Positions 49,575-57,702 of a stretch of 64,000 nucleotides of DNA are shown in pieces. The first letter of the stretch is position 1, and the number at the start of each line of letters is the position of its first letter. The stretch comes from Archangium sp. (GTDB taxonomy: Bacteria; Myxococcota; Myxococcia; Myxococcales; Myxococcaceae): NCBI GenBank assembly GCA_030681645.1, contig JAUXRX010000027.1:16119-80118 (forward strand), in the 5' to 3' direction. The position numbers and the translations under genes are program-made. Under the pieces are notes generated by a model. It saw nothing but the letters and a program-made list of their open reading frames with translations, was not told where the DNA came from and did not search any database.

Positions 49575-50924
49575 ATGAGCAAGACCCGCATTCTCCTCGG
49601 CAGCGCCCTCGCGCTCTCGCTCGCCGCTTTCGTGTCGGCCGTCACCAGGCCCCGGCCCTTCGTCGCCAGGCCCGGCGAGGTCGCCGTCTCGAAGAGCGGC
49701 GCGGTGCGCATCGAGGCGCGCCCCAGCCACACCGCGGTGCACGAGAACGGCGGCGAGCTCTTCGCCGAGTACACGGTCACGCTCCTGGGCGAAGCGGCGA
49801 AGGCCGACCAGGCCATCTCCCTGGCGCTGGTGCTCGACACTTCCGGCTCGATGTCGGGCTCGAAGATGGAAGACGCGCGCAAGGCGGCTCACCGCCTCGT
49901 CGACCTGCTCACCGAGCGCGATGAGCTGGCCCTGGTCTCCTTCGGCACCGAGCTGACCGTGGCCGAGCGGCGGCGCATCAACCCGGACAGCCGGGCCAGC
50001 TTCCACGCGGCCATCGACGCCCTGCAGGCCGCGGGCAGCACCAACATCTCGGGCGGGCTCGAGGCCGGCTGGAGCTCGCTGCGCGGCGCGCCCGGGGCCC
50101 GCAGGTTGATGCTGGTGTCCGACGGGCAGCCCACCGTGGGCCTGATCACCGAGACCGAGCTCGCCGGCCTCTCGGGCCGCGTGCACGACGACGCCATCAC
50201 CGTCACCGCGCTGGGCGTCGGCGCCGACATCGACGGCCCGCTGATGATCCACCTCTCCGAGCGCGGCGGCGGCATGTACGGCTACTTGAAGGACGCCGGC
50301 ACGCTCGAGGAGATCCTCGGCCGCGAGGTGACCGCCGCGCGCAGCGCCATCGCCCGCAACGTCGAGCTCGAGTTCGACACCCAGCACTTCCGCGTCGCCG
50401 AGGTCCCCGGCCGTCACCTCGAGTGGAAGAACGGGCGCGCGGTGCTGCACCTGGCCGACCTCCGCCCCCAGACCCCCACCCGCGTGCTGGTGCGGCTCGA
50501 GTCGCTCCGCGCCGACGTGGGCACCGCCGCGCGCCTGGGCGCGATCGTCAACTGGCGCCCCCTCGAGGGCACCGCCCAGCGCAGCGAGGTCGACTTCTCC
50601 GTCGCCGTGGTCGACGACGAGCGCACCGTCACCGCCTCGCGCGACGAGGCCGTGTTCTCGCGCGGCATCGGCGCGGTGGGCAGCCTCAAGCTCGTCGCCG
50701 CCGCCGCCGCGTGGGAGCGGGGCGACACGGTGGGCGCGTCCAACCTGCTCGACAACGCCCGCGCGCTCTTCGGCATGAGCGCCGACGCCCTGGCCGGCCA
50801 GTCGGAGGTCGACGACGTGCGCCGCACCTTCGGCAGCGCCAGCGCCGGCCAGCGCCGCGAGCTGACGCGCAAGCTCGAGAAGAAGAAGCTCACCGACTTC
50901 GGCCGCGAGAACGAGGGCTACTGA
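49575..50924 (+). CDS. Secreted von Willebrand factor A domain protein
   Basis: 449 residues. N-terminal hydrophobic segment (ILLGSALALSLAAFVSAV), which is a signal peptide or anchor. vWA domain about 85-260 with an intact MIDAS: DTSGSMSGSK (DxSxS), then Thr in AAGSTNISGGL and Asp in LMLVSDGQPTVG. A C-terminal beta-sandwich (YLKDAGTLEEIL onward) and helix RELTRKLEKKKL follow. Typical of metal-dependent adhesion or scaffold proteins in the periplasm. AGGAG lies seven bases before the ATG. Next gene starts one base after its stop, so they are coupled. Confidence 0.88.
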   Translation: MSKTRILLGSALALSLAAFVSAVTRPRPFVARPGEVAVSKSGAVRIEARPSHTAVHENGGELFAEYTVTLLGEAAKADQAISLALVLDTSGSMSGSKMEDARKAAHRLVDLLTERDELALVSFGTELTVAERRRINPDSRASFHAAIDALQAAGSTNISGGLEAGWSSLRGAPGARRLMLVSDGQPTVGLITETELAGLSGRVHDDAITVTALGVGADIDGPLMIHLSERGGGMYGYLKDAGTLEEILGREVTAARSAIARNVELEFDTQHFRVAEVPGRHLEWKNGRAVLHLADLRPQTPTRVLVRLESLRADVGTAARLGAIVNWRPLEGTAQRSEVDFSVAVVDDERTVTASRDEAVFSRGIGAVGSLKLVAAAAAWERGDTVGASNLLDNARALFGMSADALAGQSEVDDVRRTFGSASAGQRRELTRKLEKKKLTDFGRENEGY

Positions 50925-50925
50925 G

Positions 50926-51930
50926 ATGGCCACCACCCTCGAGGAGACCTGGCAGCGCCTCGGCTTCGAAGACCCCGCCACGGTCGAGCGGCTGCTCGTG
51001 CGAGGCGCGCTCGCGGGCGCCCTCGCCGGCGGCCTGGGCGCGCTGGTGGGCAACCTGACCCGCGGGCACCACGCCGGGCCCTTCGCGGTCACCTTCGCCG
51101 CGGCGCTGTTGCTGCTGGTGTTGCCCCGGCAGACGTTCGGCATGCTGCTGGCGTTGGCGGGCGCGGCCACGCTGCTCCCCGTCTTCGTGCCGTGGACACC
51201 CGAGAGCCTGCCGTACTTCTTCACCGTGCCGCTGGGCCTCGCCCTCGCGCTCGAGCCCTTGCCGCCGCTGCGCCGCCTCGTCGCCCTGGCCGGGCCTTCG
51301 CTGGGAGGCGCGTGGTGCCTGCAGCTGGTGCAGTGGCTCTCGGCCCGCCACCTCGGCGCCGCGGGGGCGCTGGCGTGGCTGGCGATCCTCGGGGCGGGGC
51401 TCTTCCTCTCGGTGGGCGCGGTGCTGGCGTGGGTGACCTTCGCCGCCGACGCGGTGGAGCCGAAGCTCAACGGCCAGCCGAAGGTGCTGCAGGCGTGGCT
51501 GCGGCTGCGCACGGCGCTGGGTCGCCTTCCGAAGAGCGAGCCGCGCGCGGGCCTCGAGGCGCTGGTGCGCAGCGGCGCCCTGCGCTGCGTCAGCGCGAGG
51601 GCCGCGCGCGACGAGCTCGCCAGCACGCTCGACGAGGCCGCGGAAGACGAGGCGCGGGACGCCGTCAAGGCGCTGCAGCAGCGGCTCACCGAGACCACCG
51701 ACGCCGAGCTCGCCGCTCACCTCGAGCAGTTGTTGCGGGTGCACCGGGACACGCTCGAGCAGTTCGACGGGCTCCACCGCAAGCTCGAGCGCCTCGACGC
51801 GCGCGCGGCCGCAGAGGCCGGGTGGCTGGAGACGGCCGCGTTCTCCGTCGAGCTGGCGCCGAAGGGCGAACCGGGCCTGCGTCAGCTCACCAGCCGCCTC
51901 GAGTCGCTCACCAGTCACCCCGAGCGGTAG
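50926..51930 (+). CDS. Membrane protein with C-terminal coiled coil
   Basis: 334 residues: about five membrane helices in the first 185 residues (GALAGALAGGLGALVG; AVTFAAALLLLVLP; FGMLLALAGAATLLPVFVP; YFFTVPLGLALALE; LAWLAILGAGLFLSVGAVLA). A cytosolic helical region follows, ending in a coiled coil (DTLEQFDGLHRKLERLDAR). The last residues SHPER are encoded by a copy of the dispersed repeat, whose truncation creates the stop. Coupled to the vWA gene, so the two may form a membrane complex. Family not recognised. Confidence 0.75.
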   Translation: MATTLEETWQRLGFEDPATVERLLVRGALAGALAGGLGALVGNLTRGHHAGPFAVTFAAALLLLVLPRQTFGMLLALAGAATLLPVFVPWTPESLPYFFTVPLGLALALEPLPPLRRLVALAGPSLGGAWCLQLVQWLSARHLGAAGALAWLAILGAGLFLSVGAVLAWVTFAADAVEPKLNGQPKVLQAWLRLRTALGRLPKSEPRAGLEALVRSGALRCVSARAARDELASTLDEAAEDEARDAVKALQQRLTETTDAELAAHLEQLLRVHRDTLEQFDGLHRKLERLDARAAAEAGWLETAAFSVELAPKGEPGLRQLTSRLESLTSHPER

Positions 51931-51995
51931 CGCCTCGCGCGCCCCAACGAGAGATCGAGCTCGTCACCGCTCACCCCGAGCGTCGAGGGGTCTCC
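51914..51995. repeat. Two adjacent copies of the dispersed repeat
   Basis: CAGTCACCCCGAGCGGTAG at 51912-51930 supplies the last codons and stop of the preceding gene. CTCACCCCGAGCGTCGAGGG follows at 51970-51989. Both read in the same direction. They lie in the 67-bp gap before the convergent kinase gene. Confidence 0.75.
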
Positions 51996-51997
51996 TG

Positions 51998-53779
51998 CTA
52001 CAGCTTCAGCTTCTTGACCGTGGTCTCGTTCGACTTGATCTCCACCTCGATGGAGTCCTCCGCGTTGCTCTCCGGGTTCACCAGCCGCAACAGGTGACGC
52101 CCGGCGGGCAGCGGCACGTTGAGCAGCGGGGTATCGCCGAGCTTCTTCTTGCCCAGGTAGACCATCGTCCACGGCGTGGTCTTGAGGGTGAGCTTGCCGG
52201 GCGCTTCCACCGGCGCCGCCCTCTTCGGTGGCGGCCGCGCCGCGATCGGCTTCGGGGGGCCCATGACGGGCGGCGGCGTGGCGACGGGCACGGCGGGTGG
52301 GGGCACGGGCAGCAAGGCCAGCTCCACCATCACCCGCTCGCCGGGGTGGGCCAGGGCCACCGACTTCGACGAGCTCTGGAACCCCTCGAGCGAGGCCACC
52401 ACCTGGTGCGTGCCCACGCCGAGCTGCTCCAGGGTGAGCGGGCTCCTGCCCCTGTCCTGCCCGTTCACGGTGAGCGACGCCCCGGGTGGCACCGTGTCGA
52501 TCACCAGCACCGGCGGCCGCGCGGGCTCCACCACCAGGGGCGGCGGCGGAGGCACCACCGGGCGCTCGGCGTCGGCCGCGTCGCTCATGCGCTTGAAGAC
52601 CGCGCCGCCGATCGCCAGCACCAACACCGACAACGCCACCAGCGCCACCTGGGGACCCTTCGGCCTGCGGCCGTCGCGGCCGCGCGTGGCGGAGTGGCTC
52701 GTCGACGAGCCGGTGCCCGCCGATTGCCGCGCCACCATGTTCGAGAGCTGCCTGGCCGAGCTCGGCGTCAGCTCGGTGGTCATCGCCGTCTCGATCAGCT
52801 GGCGCCGATCGTGAATGCGCCGCGCGAAGACCGTGCGCAGGTAGTCGGCGAGGTCGCCCGCCGACACCACCTTGTTGCTCTCCCGCAGCCACGCCTCGAG
52901 GGCGTCGTGCACCTCGCGCGCGTTCTGGAAGCGCTGCTCGCGCTTGCGCGCCATCATCTTGAGAATGATCGGCTCGAGGCCGGGCGGCAGGTCGGCGCGC
53001 CGGTCCGAGGGCCGGGGCAGCGGCTCGGTGCCGCCGATGATGGTGAGCAGCTCGAGATCGTTGAGCCGGGGCAGGAGCCGCCCGCGCGTCACCACCTCGA
53101 ACAGCACGATGCCCAGCGAGAAGATGTCGGACCGCGAATCGAGCGGCTCCCCGCGCGCCTGCTCGGGCGACATGTAGGCGAGCTTGCCCTTGAGCTTGCC
53201 CGAGTTGGTGTGTTTCGAGGCCGCCTTGGCGATGCCGAAGTCGACCACCTTGAGCCCGCCGTCGAAGGTGGCGATCAGGTTCTGGGGCGAGACGTCGCGG
53301 TGCACGATGCCCAGCGCCTTGCCGTCGATGCCGGTGCGGGTGTGGGCGTAGTGCAGGCCCTCGGCGGCCATCGAGATCAGCTTCGTCGCGTACGAGTCGA
53401 GCAGCGGCAGGCCGTGCTTCTGCCCGGTGCGGCGCACCACCGCGAGGTCCTCGCCATCGAGGTACTCCATCACGATGTAGAGCGAGCCCAGCTCTTCACC
53501 CAGCTCGTAGATCTGCACCACGTTGGGGTGGCTGAGCTGGGCCGCCAGCCGCGCCTCGGTGAGGAACATGTCGACGTATTCGGGGTCCTGCTCGAGGGCG
53601 ATCATCATGCGCTTGATCACCACCAGCTTCTCGAAGCCCTTGAGCCCCGACTGGCGCGCCAGCCAGATCTCGGCCATCCCGCCCTGGGCGAGAGGAGTCA
53701 GCAGGGTGAAGCGGCCGACGGGGGTCCCGGGTTCCCAGCTTGCGACCCCCGGCGCGCTCGCTGTTGCAGGCGACGCCAC
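51998..53779 (-). CDS. Membrane Ser/Thr protein kinase with two C-terminal PEGA domains
   Basis: 593 residues. Hanks-type kinase about 24-290: Gly loop LAQGGMAEIW, Lys56 (VVIKRM), catalytic loop HRDVSPQN with Asp162, DFGIAK with Asp180, SPEQARGE. A membrane helix at about 393-412 (LVALSVLVLAIGGAVF). The extracytoplasmic part has Pro-rich linkers and two PEGA-type repeats: TVPPGASLTVNGQDRGRSPL and TTPWTMVYLGKKKLGDTPLL, typical of surface-binding repeats on myxobacterial kinases. All catalytic residues are retained, so it is likely active on cytoplasmic targets. Divergent from the gene at 53855 with a perfect inverted repeat between. Confidence 0.95.
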   Translation of the reverse strand: MASPATASAPGVASWEPGTPVGRFTLLTPLAQGGMAEIWLARQSGLKGFEKLVVIKRMMIALEQDPEYVDMFLTEARLAAQLSHPNVVQIYELGEELGSLYIVMEYLDGEDLAVVRRTGQKHGLPLLDSYATKLISMAAEGLHYAHTRTGIDGKALGIVHRDVSPQNLIATFDGGLKVVDFGIAKAASKHTNSGKLKGKLAYMSPEQARGEPLDSRSDIFSLGIVLFEVVTRGRLLPRLNDLELLTIIGGTEPLPRPSDRRADLPPGLEPIILKMMARKREQRFQNAREVHDALEAWLRESNKVVSAGDLADYLRTVFARRIHDRRQLIETAMTTELTPSSARQLSNMVARQSAGTGSSTSHSATRGRDGRRPKGPQVALVALSVLVLAIGGAVFKRMSDAADAERPVVPPPPPLVVEPARPPVLVIDTVPPGASLTVNGQDRGRSPLTLEQLGVGTHQVVASLEGFQSSSKSVALAHPGERVMVELALLPVPPPAVPVATPPPVMGPPKPIAARPPPKRAAPVEAPGKLTLKTTPWTMVYLGKKKLGDTPLLNVPLPAGRHLLRLVNPESNAEDSIEVEIKSNETTVKKLKL

Positions 53780-53822
53780 GCGTCGGGGAGTGTGGGGGGC
53801 GAGACGCGGTCAGTCAATTCAG

Positions 53823-53857
53823 CATGGGGTGGGGTAGAGTCATTTCTCCACCCCATG
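53823..53857. promoter_or_regulatory. Perfect 10-bp inverted repeat spanning a start codon
   Basis: CATGGGGTGG (53823-53832) and CCACCCCATG (53848-53857) are exact inverted repeats 15 bp apart. The second arm contains the ATG of the gene starting at 53855. It could act as an operator between the divergent kinase and this gene, or as an mRNA hairpin masking the start codon. Confidence 0.6.
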
Positions 53858-54883
53858 CGCACTCCCGCTCTTCTTCTGGTGACAGGACTGCTCGGTGCGG
53901 CTCCGGCGCTCGCGGCCCCCAACCCGAGGGTCGAGGAAGCGCGCAAGCTCATCGACGACCTCGAGGTCGAGGCGGCCGTGAAGGTGCTCGACGCCGCCGA
54001 GAAGACCGAAGGCAACGAGCACGCCGTCCTGGTGGAGATCCTCACCCTCCAGGGCATCGCCTGGGGCACCCTGGGCAAGGACGCGAAGACCCGCGACGCC
54101 TTCCGCAAGCTGCTCATGATCGCCCCCGAGGCGACCCTCCCGCCCGATCAGCCGCCCCGGGTGCGCACGCCCTTCCTCGAGGCCCGGGAATGGACCAGCT
54201 CCAACGGCCCCCTCACCGCCACCCCGGGCGTCGACCTCGGCGACGGGTTGGTGCGCGCGGTGAAGGTGTCACTGGACAAGGACGTGCTCCGCCTCGCCCG
54301 TTCGGTGCGCTTTCACCTCAAGCTCGATGGCGCAGACCAGCTGGTCGAGGTGCCGGTGACCGCGGGCAGGGCGGTCGCGCCGGTGGGCAAGGCCTCCGCG
54401 TCGTGGTGGGCGGAGGTGCTCAGCGAACGAAAGGCAGTGCTGCTCGAGGTGGCCAGCGCCGCGAAGCCGCGCGAGGAATGGACGAGCGTCTCGCCGGTCG
54501 CCGCCGCGGCCGTGCCCGAGGTGAGCAGCCCGGGGCCCGTGTCTGGAGGCTGGCGGCGCCCCACCGGCGTGGTGCTCCTCGGTGCCGGCGCCGTCGCCGC
54601 CGGGGTGGGGGTGGTGATGGGCCTCATGTCGAGCGACGCGCGCGCCCGGGTGGCGAACGCCCCGCGCGACGACCTGGGGCGGGTCACCGGCCTGACGCAA
54701 CGCGAGGCCGCGGCCCTCGAGACGACCGCGCTCAGCCAGGCCACCGTGGCCAACGTGCTCTTCGGGGTCGGAGGTGGGCTGGCGGCCGCTGGCGTGGTGC
54801 TGATCATCCTCGGCCCTTCGGGTGAGCCCGCGATGGCGCTCGCTCCTGCCCCCGGCGGCGTGGTCGTGTCGGGCTCGTTCTAG
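53855..54883 (+). CDS. Secreted protein with TPR-like N-terminal region and membrane helices
   Basis: 342 residues. Signal peptide MRTPALLLVTGLLGAAPALA. Residues 22-95 are TPR-like helices (ARKLIDDLEVEAAVKVLDAA; LTLQGIAWGTLGKDAKTRDA), a common pattern in myxobacterial periplasmic proteins. A strand-rich middle follows. Two C-terminal membrane helices (GVVLLGAGAVAAGVGVVMGL and TVANVLFGVGGGLAAAGVVLII) end it. Divergent from the PEGA kinase and 13 bp upstream of the DAG-repeat lipoprotein; this arrangement (kinase beside TPR protein) recurs in myxobacteria from memory. Start ATG 53855 lies within an inverted repeat. Confidence 0.8.
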   Translation: MRTPALLLVTGLLGAAPALAAPNPRVEEARKLIDDLEVEAAVKVLDAAEKTEGNEHAVLVEILTLQGIAWGTLGKDAKTRDAFRKLLMIAPEATLPPDQPPRVRTPFLEAREWTSSNGPLTATPGVDLGDGLVRAVKVSLDKDVLRLARSVRFHLKLDGADQLVEVPVTAGRAVAPVGKASASWWAEVLSERKAVLLEVASAAKPREEWTSVSPVAAAAVPEVSSPGPVSGGWRRPTGVVLLGAGAVAAGVGVVMGLMSSDARARVANAPRDDLGRVTGLTQREAAALETTALSQATVANVLFGVGGGLAAAGVVLIILGPSGEPAMALAPAPGGVVVSGSF

Positions 54884-54896
54884 AGAGGTGGTCTTG

Positions 54897-56942
54897 ATGC
54901 GCGCTTCGGGTCTGCCCTTCGTGCCGCTCTTCGCGTTCCTCGCCGGGTGCCAGTGTGCGCCCTTCGGCGTCGACACCACCCGCTTCGTCTGTACGGCCCA
55001 GGCGGACTGCCTCGAGGGCTTCGAGTGCCGCGACGTCGGCGCCGGCCTGGAATGCGTCAGGACGGGCACCGATGCCGACGCCGGTCGGGACGCCGGCGGG
55101 GGCGACGCAGGCGAGGTCGACGCGGGCGAGGCCGACGCGGGCGAGGTCGACGCGGGTGAGGTCGATGCGGGTGAGGCCGATGCGGGCGAGGCCGATGCGG
55201 GCGAGCTGGATGCAGGCTTCGACGCCGGGGTCATCGACGCCGGCCCGGGCGCGCTTCGTTTCGTCAACGCGCCGCTGACCGTCGGCACGGGCGCGTGCTC
55301 GGCGCAGCTCACCCTCGAGACCGTCGGCAGTGACGGCGGCGCGGTGCCGGTTTCGGCAGCGACGGCGGTCTCGCTCGGCGCTGCCCCCGGTGGCGTGACG
55401 TTCTACGTGACGAGCAACTGCCCCGGCGGCCAGGCGCGCACCAGCGTCACCATCGGCGCGGGCAACTCGTCGGCCACCTTCTATGCCAGCGGGTCGCCGG
55501 CGGGCACGTACTCGCTCACCGCGAGCGCCGCGCCGCTGACCCCGGCCAGTCAGAACCTGGTGGTGGTGAACACGCCGACGTCGCTGGTCTTCACCACGAC
55601 TCCGCCCAACCCGGTGCGCGCGGGAACGTGCCTGGCCGCGTCGGTGGAAGGGCGCCGCACGGGACTGGCGACCCCGGTGCTGAACGCCACCACCATCGGG
55701 CTCACGGTCGCGCCCACCGGCGGGGCGCGCTTCTATTCCGACGCGAACTGTTCCACGACCATCACCAACACCTCGATGGCGGCCGGAACCGCGGTGGCGA
55801 GCTTCTTCGTGAAGCCGCTCACCGGCGGGGCGAACGCCATCACCGCCGCCGCCCCGTTCGGTAGCGCCAACCAGACCATCACCACCACCCCGGTGGTGCG
55901 GCGCGGGCAGTGCGACTTCGTGGCGCGGGCGGGGCTCCCCGATGGCGGCACGACCCGCGATCTCAACAATGACTGCACCATCTCCCCACCGCTCACCGAC
56001 CTGAGCGCGTCGGTGCTGTTCACCCAGGGCATCGCGGCGCTGACCGGCATCGAGCTCGGCGCGGCGCAGGTGCGCTGCCGGCTGACCTCGTTGAGCAACA
56101 TGAACTGCATCCGCCGGGAGGATCTCGATCCCGCGAGCGTGCACTTCCAGGTCGCCGAGGTGCCCACCGGCCTGCTGGTGCAGCGCGCGTCGAGCTTCGG
56201 CTGCGCCGGCACCATCACCCTCACCACGCCCGTCACCCAGACGCGGTCCTTCGTGCTCAAGACCTCGGCCAACAGCACGCAGACCTTCGACGACGAAGAC
56301 GCGGTGGTGGCCACGCTCACCAGCCCCACCACGGTGTCGCTGTTCCCCACTTCGTGCCAGGGCTACGACGTGCAGGTGGTGGACTGGAACGGCATCACCG
56401 TGGCGCGCGGGGTGACCGATGGCGGCATCGTGGCGGGTGTGGACAGCCTCTCGGTGAGCGGGCTCGCGGCTGCGGGGCTGAACCGGGCGGTGCTGCTGCA
56501 GCCGGGCATCGGCTCGACCAGCACCCGGCCGGTCTGCTCGACGATGGTGCGCGGGGCGCTGCCGTCGGGCAGCTCGATCGCGCTCACCCGCAGCGCCGCC
56601 GACGCGGGCTGCCCCAACAACGCGCTCGAGTCGCTGGCGTGGGAGCGCATCGACTTCGGCAACAAGGCGGTGGTGCGCGAGTACACCCGCACGCTCGCGC
56701 CGGGCGTGCCTTCGGTGGCGGTGACCATCACCCCGGTCGACACCACGCGCACATTGGTCTTCGCCAGCAGCCAGATCGCCGGTGGCCAGGGCGCGGGGGA
56801 AACGGATCACGACGGCTTCTCACGCTTCACCGAGAGCGCGTTCCAGCTCGTGCTCACCAACTCGACCACCGTGACGGCGACGCGCGCAGAGACGACGTCG
56901 GCGGCGGTGATCACGTTCTACGTCGCTGAGCTGGTGCCGTAG
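54897..56942 (+). CDS. Lipoprotein with twelve DAG repeats and beta-sandwich passenger
   Basis: 681 residues. Lipobox LAGC at Cys18 (MRASGLPFVPLFAFLAGC). A short Cys motif (CTAQADCLEGFECRDVG) is followed at about 61-116 by a spacer of twelve DAG triplets in the form DAGEVDAGEADAG. The passenger (about 120-681) is Ser/Thr/Gly-rich with Ig-like units: VSLGAAPGGVTFYVTSN, TIGLTVAPTGGARFYSD and TLTSPTTVSLFPTSC. Surface-exposed adhesin-like; no catalytic site seen. GAGAGGTGG precedes the ATG. It follows the preceding secreted protein by 13 bp and ends before a bidirectional gap containing repeat and terminator sequences. Confidence 0.82.
   Translation: MRASGLPFVPLFAFLAGCQCAPFGVDTTRFVCTAQADCLEGFECRDVGAGLECVRTGTDADAGRDAGGGDAGEVDAGEADAGEVDAGEVDAGEADAGEADAGELDAGFDAGVIDAGPGALRFVNAPLTVGTGACSAQLTLETVGSDGGAVPVSAATAVSLGAAPGGVTFYVTSNCPGGQARTSVTIGAGNSSATFYASGSPAGTYSLTASAAPLTPASQNLVVVNTPTSLVFTTTPPNPVRAGTCLAASVEGRRTGLATPVLNATTIGLTVAPTGGARFYSDANCSTTITNTSMAAGTAVASFFVKPLTGGANAITAAAPFGSANQTITTTPVVRRGQCDFVARAGLPDGGTTRDLNNDCTISPPLTDLSASVLFTQGIAALTGIELGAAQVRCRLTSLSNMNCIRREDLDPASVHFQVAEVPTGLLVQRASSFGCAGTITLTTPVTQTRSFVLKTSANSTQTFDDEDAVVATLTSPTTVSLFPTSCQGYDVQVVDWNGITVARGVTDGGIVAGVDSLSVSGLAAAGLNRAVLLQPGIGSTSTRPVCSTMVRGALPSGSSIALTRSAADAGCPNNALESLAWERIDFGNKAVVREYTRTLAPGVPSVAVTITPVDTTRTLVFASSQIAGGQGAGETDHDGFSRFTESAFQLVLTNSTTVTATRAETTSAAVITFYVAELVP
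55077..55244. repeat. In-frame DAG tandem repeat
   Basis: Twelve degenerate Asp-Ala-Gly units (mostly 12-bp spacing, GACGCGGGCGAG and similar) form the acidic linker of the lipoprotein. The irregular units contrast with the exact 18-bp repeat at 7411-7626. Confidence 0.9.
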
Positions 56943-56949
56943 TTCCGCT

Positions 56950-56975
56950 CCTCGACTCCGGTCGGGGTGAACGAC
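56950..56975 (-). repeat. Degenerate copy of the dispersed repeat
   Basis: CCTCGACTCCGGTCGGGGTG followed by AACGAC, reverse orientation of the CACCCCGAGC core with one inserted base change, lies just after the stop of the DAG lipoprotein. Confidence 0.6.
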
Positions 56976-57020
56976 CCGGGCTCGACGCGACCAGCCAGGC
57001 TCGGAGCGAAGCGACCCAGC

Positions 57021-57057
57021 AAAACAGGCTCCGCGACCAGTGAAGGTCGGGAGCCTG
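57021..57057 (-). terminator. Strong terminator for the minus-strand lipoprotein gene
   Basis: CAGGCTCCGCGACC (57025-57038), loop AGTGAA, GGTCGGGAGCCTG (57045-57057) pair with a single bulged base. On the minus strand the stem is followed by TTTT (AAAA at 57021-57024). It lies 29 bp past the stop of the gene ending at 57086 and may also act on the plus-strand gene ending at 56942. Confidence 0.8.
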
Positions 57058-57085
57058 TGGGTCCTTCGAGAGACTGAACTGCGGC

Positions 57086-57559
57086 TCAGCTCTGGCTGTT
57101 GCGGGCGGCCTCGCCAGCGGCCTGCGCGTCGGTCTCGATGCGCTGCGCCGCGGTGATGTCGACCTGCTTGAGCAGGTCCCACTCCATGCGCCAGTCGCGG
57201 TTCATCTGGGTGTTGCCGTTCTGGTTCTTGGTGGCGGCGGTGGCCGAGACCTGGCACTGCTCAGGCGTGGGCGCCGAGCCCTGGAACAGGTAGCGGGTGC
57301 TGCTGACCATGTTGCCGTTCGCCTGCGTCTTCCACTCGGTCTCGAGCGTCAGGCCGGCAGCGGCATCGGCAGACTTCACCTGGAAGTCGCGCGCGAACAG
57401 CATGGTGCGGGCGGCGGCCCAGATCTGGCCGCACGGCTGCTGGTAGGTGTGACCCATCACCGCGTTCTGGATGAACTTGTCACGCGCCGCCGCAGCCCTC
57501 ATGGCCGCGCAGCCGGAAACGGACATCGCAACAATCGCCATCGCAACGAGCTTCTTCAT
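57086..57559 (-). CDS. Small lipoprotein of unknown function
   Basis: 157 residues. Lipoprotein signal MKKLVAMAIVAMSVSGC, lipobox VSGC. The mature domain has one helix and several strands: NAVMGHTYQQPCGQIWAAAR (helix with one Cys), DFQVKSADAAAGLTLETEW, STRYLFQGSAPTPEQCQVSA, and a final long helix ITAAQRIETDAQAAGEAA. It resembles small periplasmic lipoproteins found near stress genes, but I do not recognise the family. GGGAGG precedes ATG 57559; a longer upstream frame is rejected because it would bury the signal. Own terminator; appears monocistronic. Confidence 0.78.
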   Translation of the reverse strand: MKKLVAMAIVAMSVSGCAAMRAAAARDKFIQNAVMGHTYQQPCGQIWAAARTMLFARDFQVKSADAAAGLTLETEWKTQANGNMVSSTRYLFQGSAPTPEQCQVSATAATKNQNGNTQMNRDWRMEWDLLKQVDITAAQRIETDAQAAGEAARNSQS

Positions 57560-57702
57560 GTGGACTGCCCTCCCATCGGTTTGAGCCCGCGCTCCTAGCA
57601 CAAAGCCCGGGGGCGGGCGTCAAGCGCGGAGCACGTGATCAGCCTCAATCCCTCCCGGCAGACCACGATGCTCGACGCCTTCGGCAGGACCGTGGACGAG
57701 GG

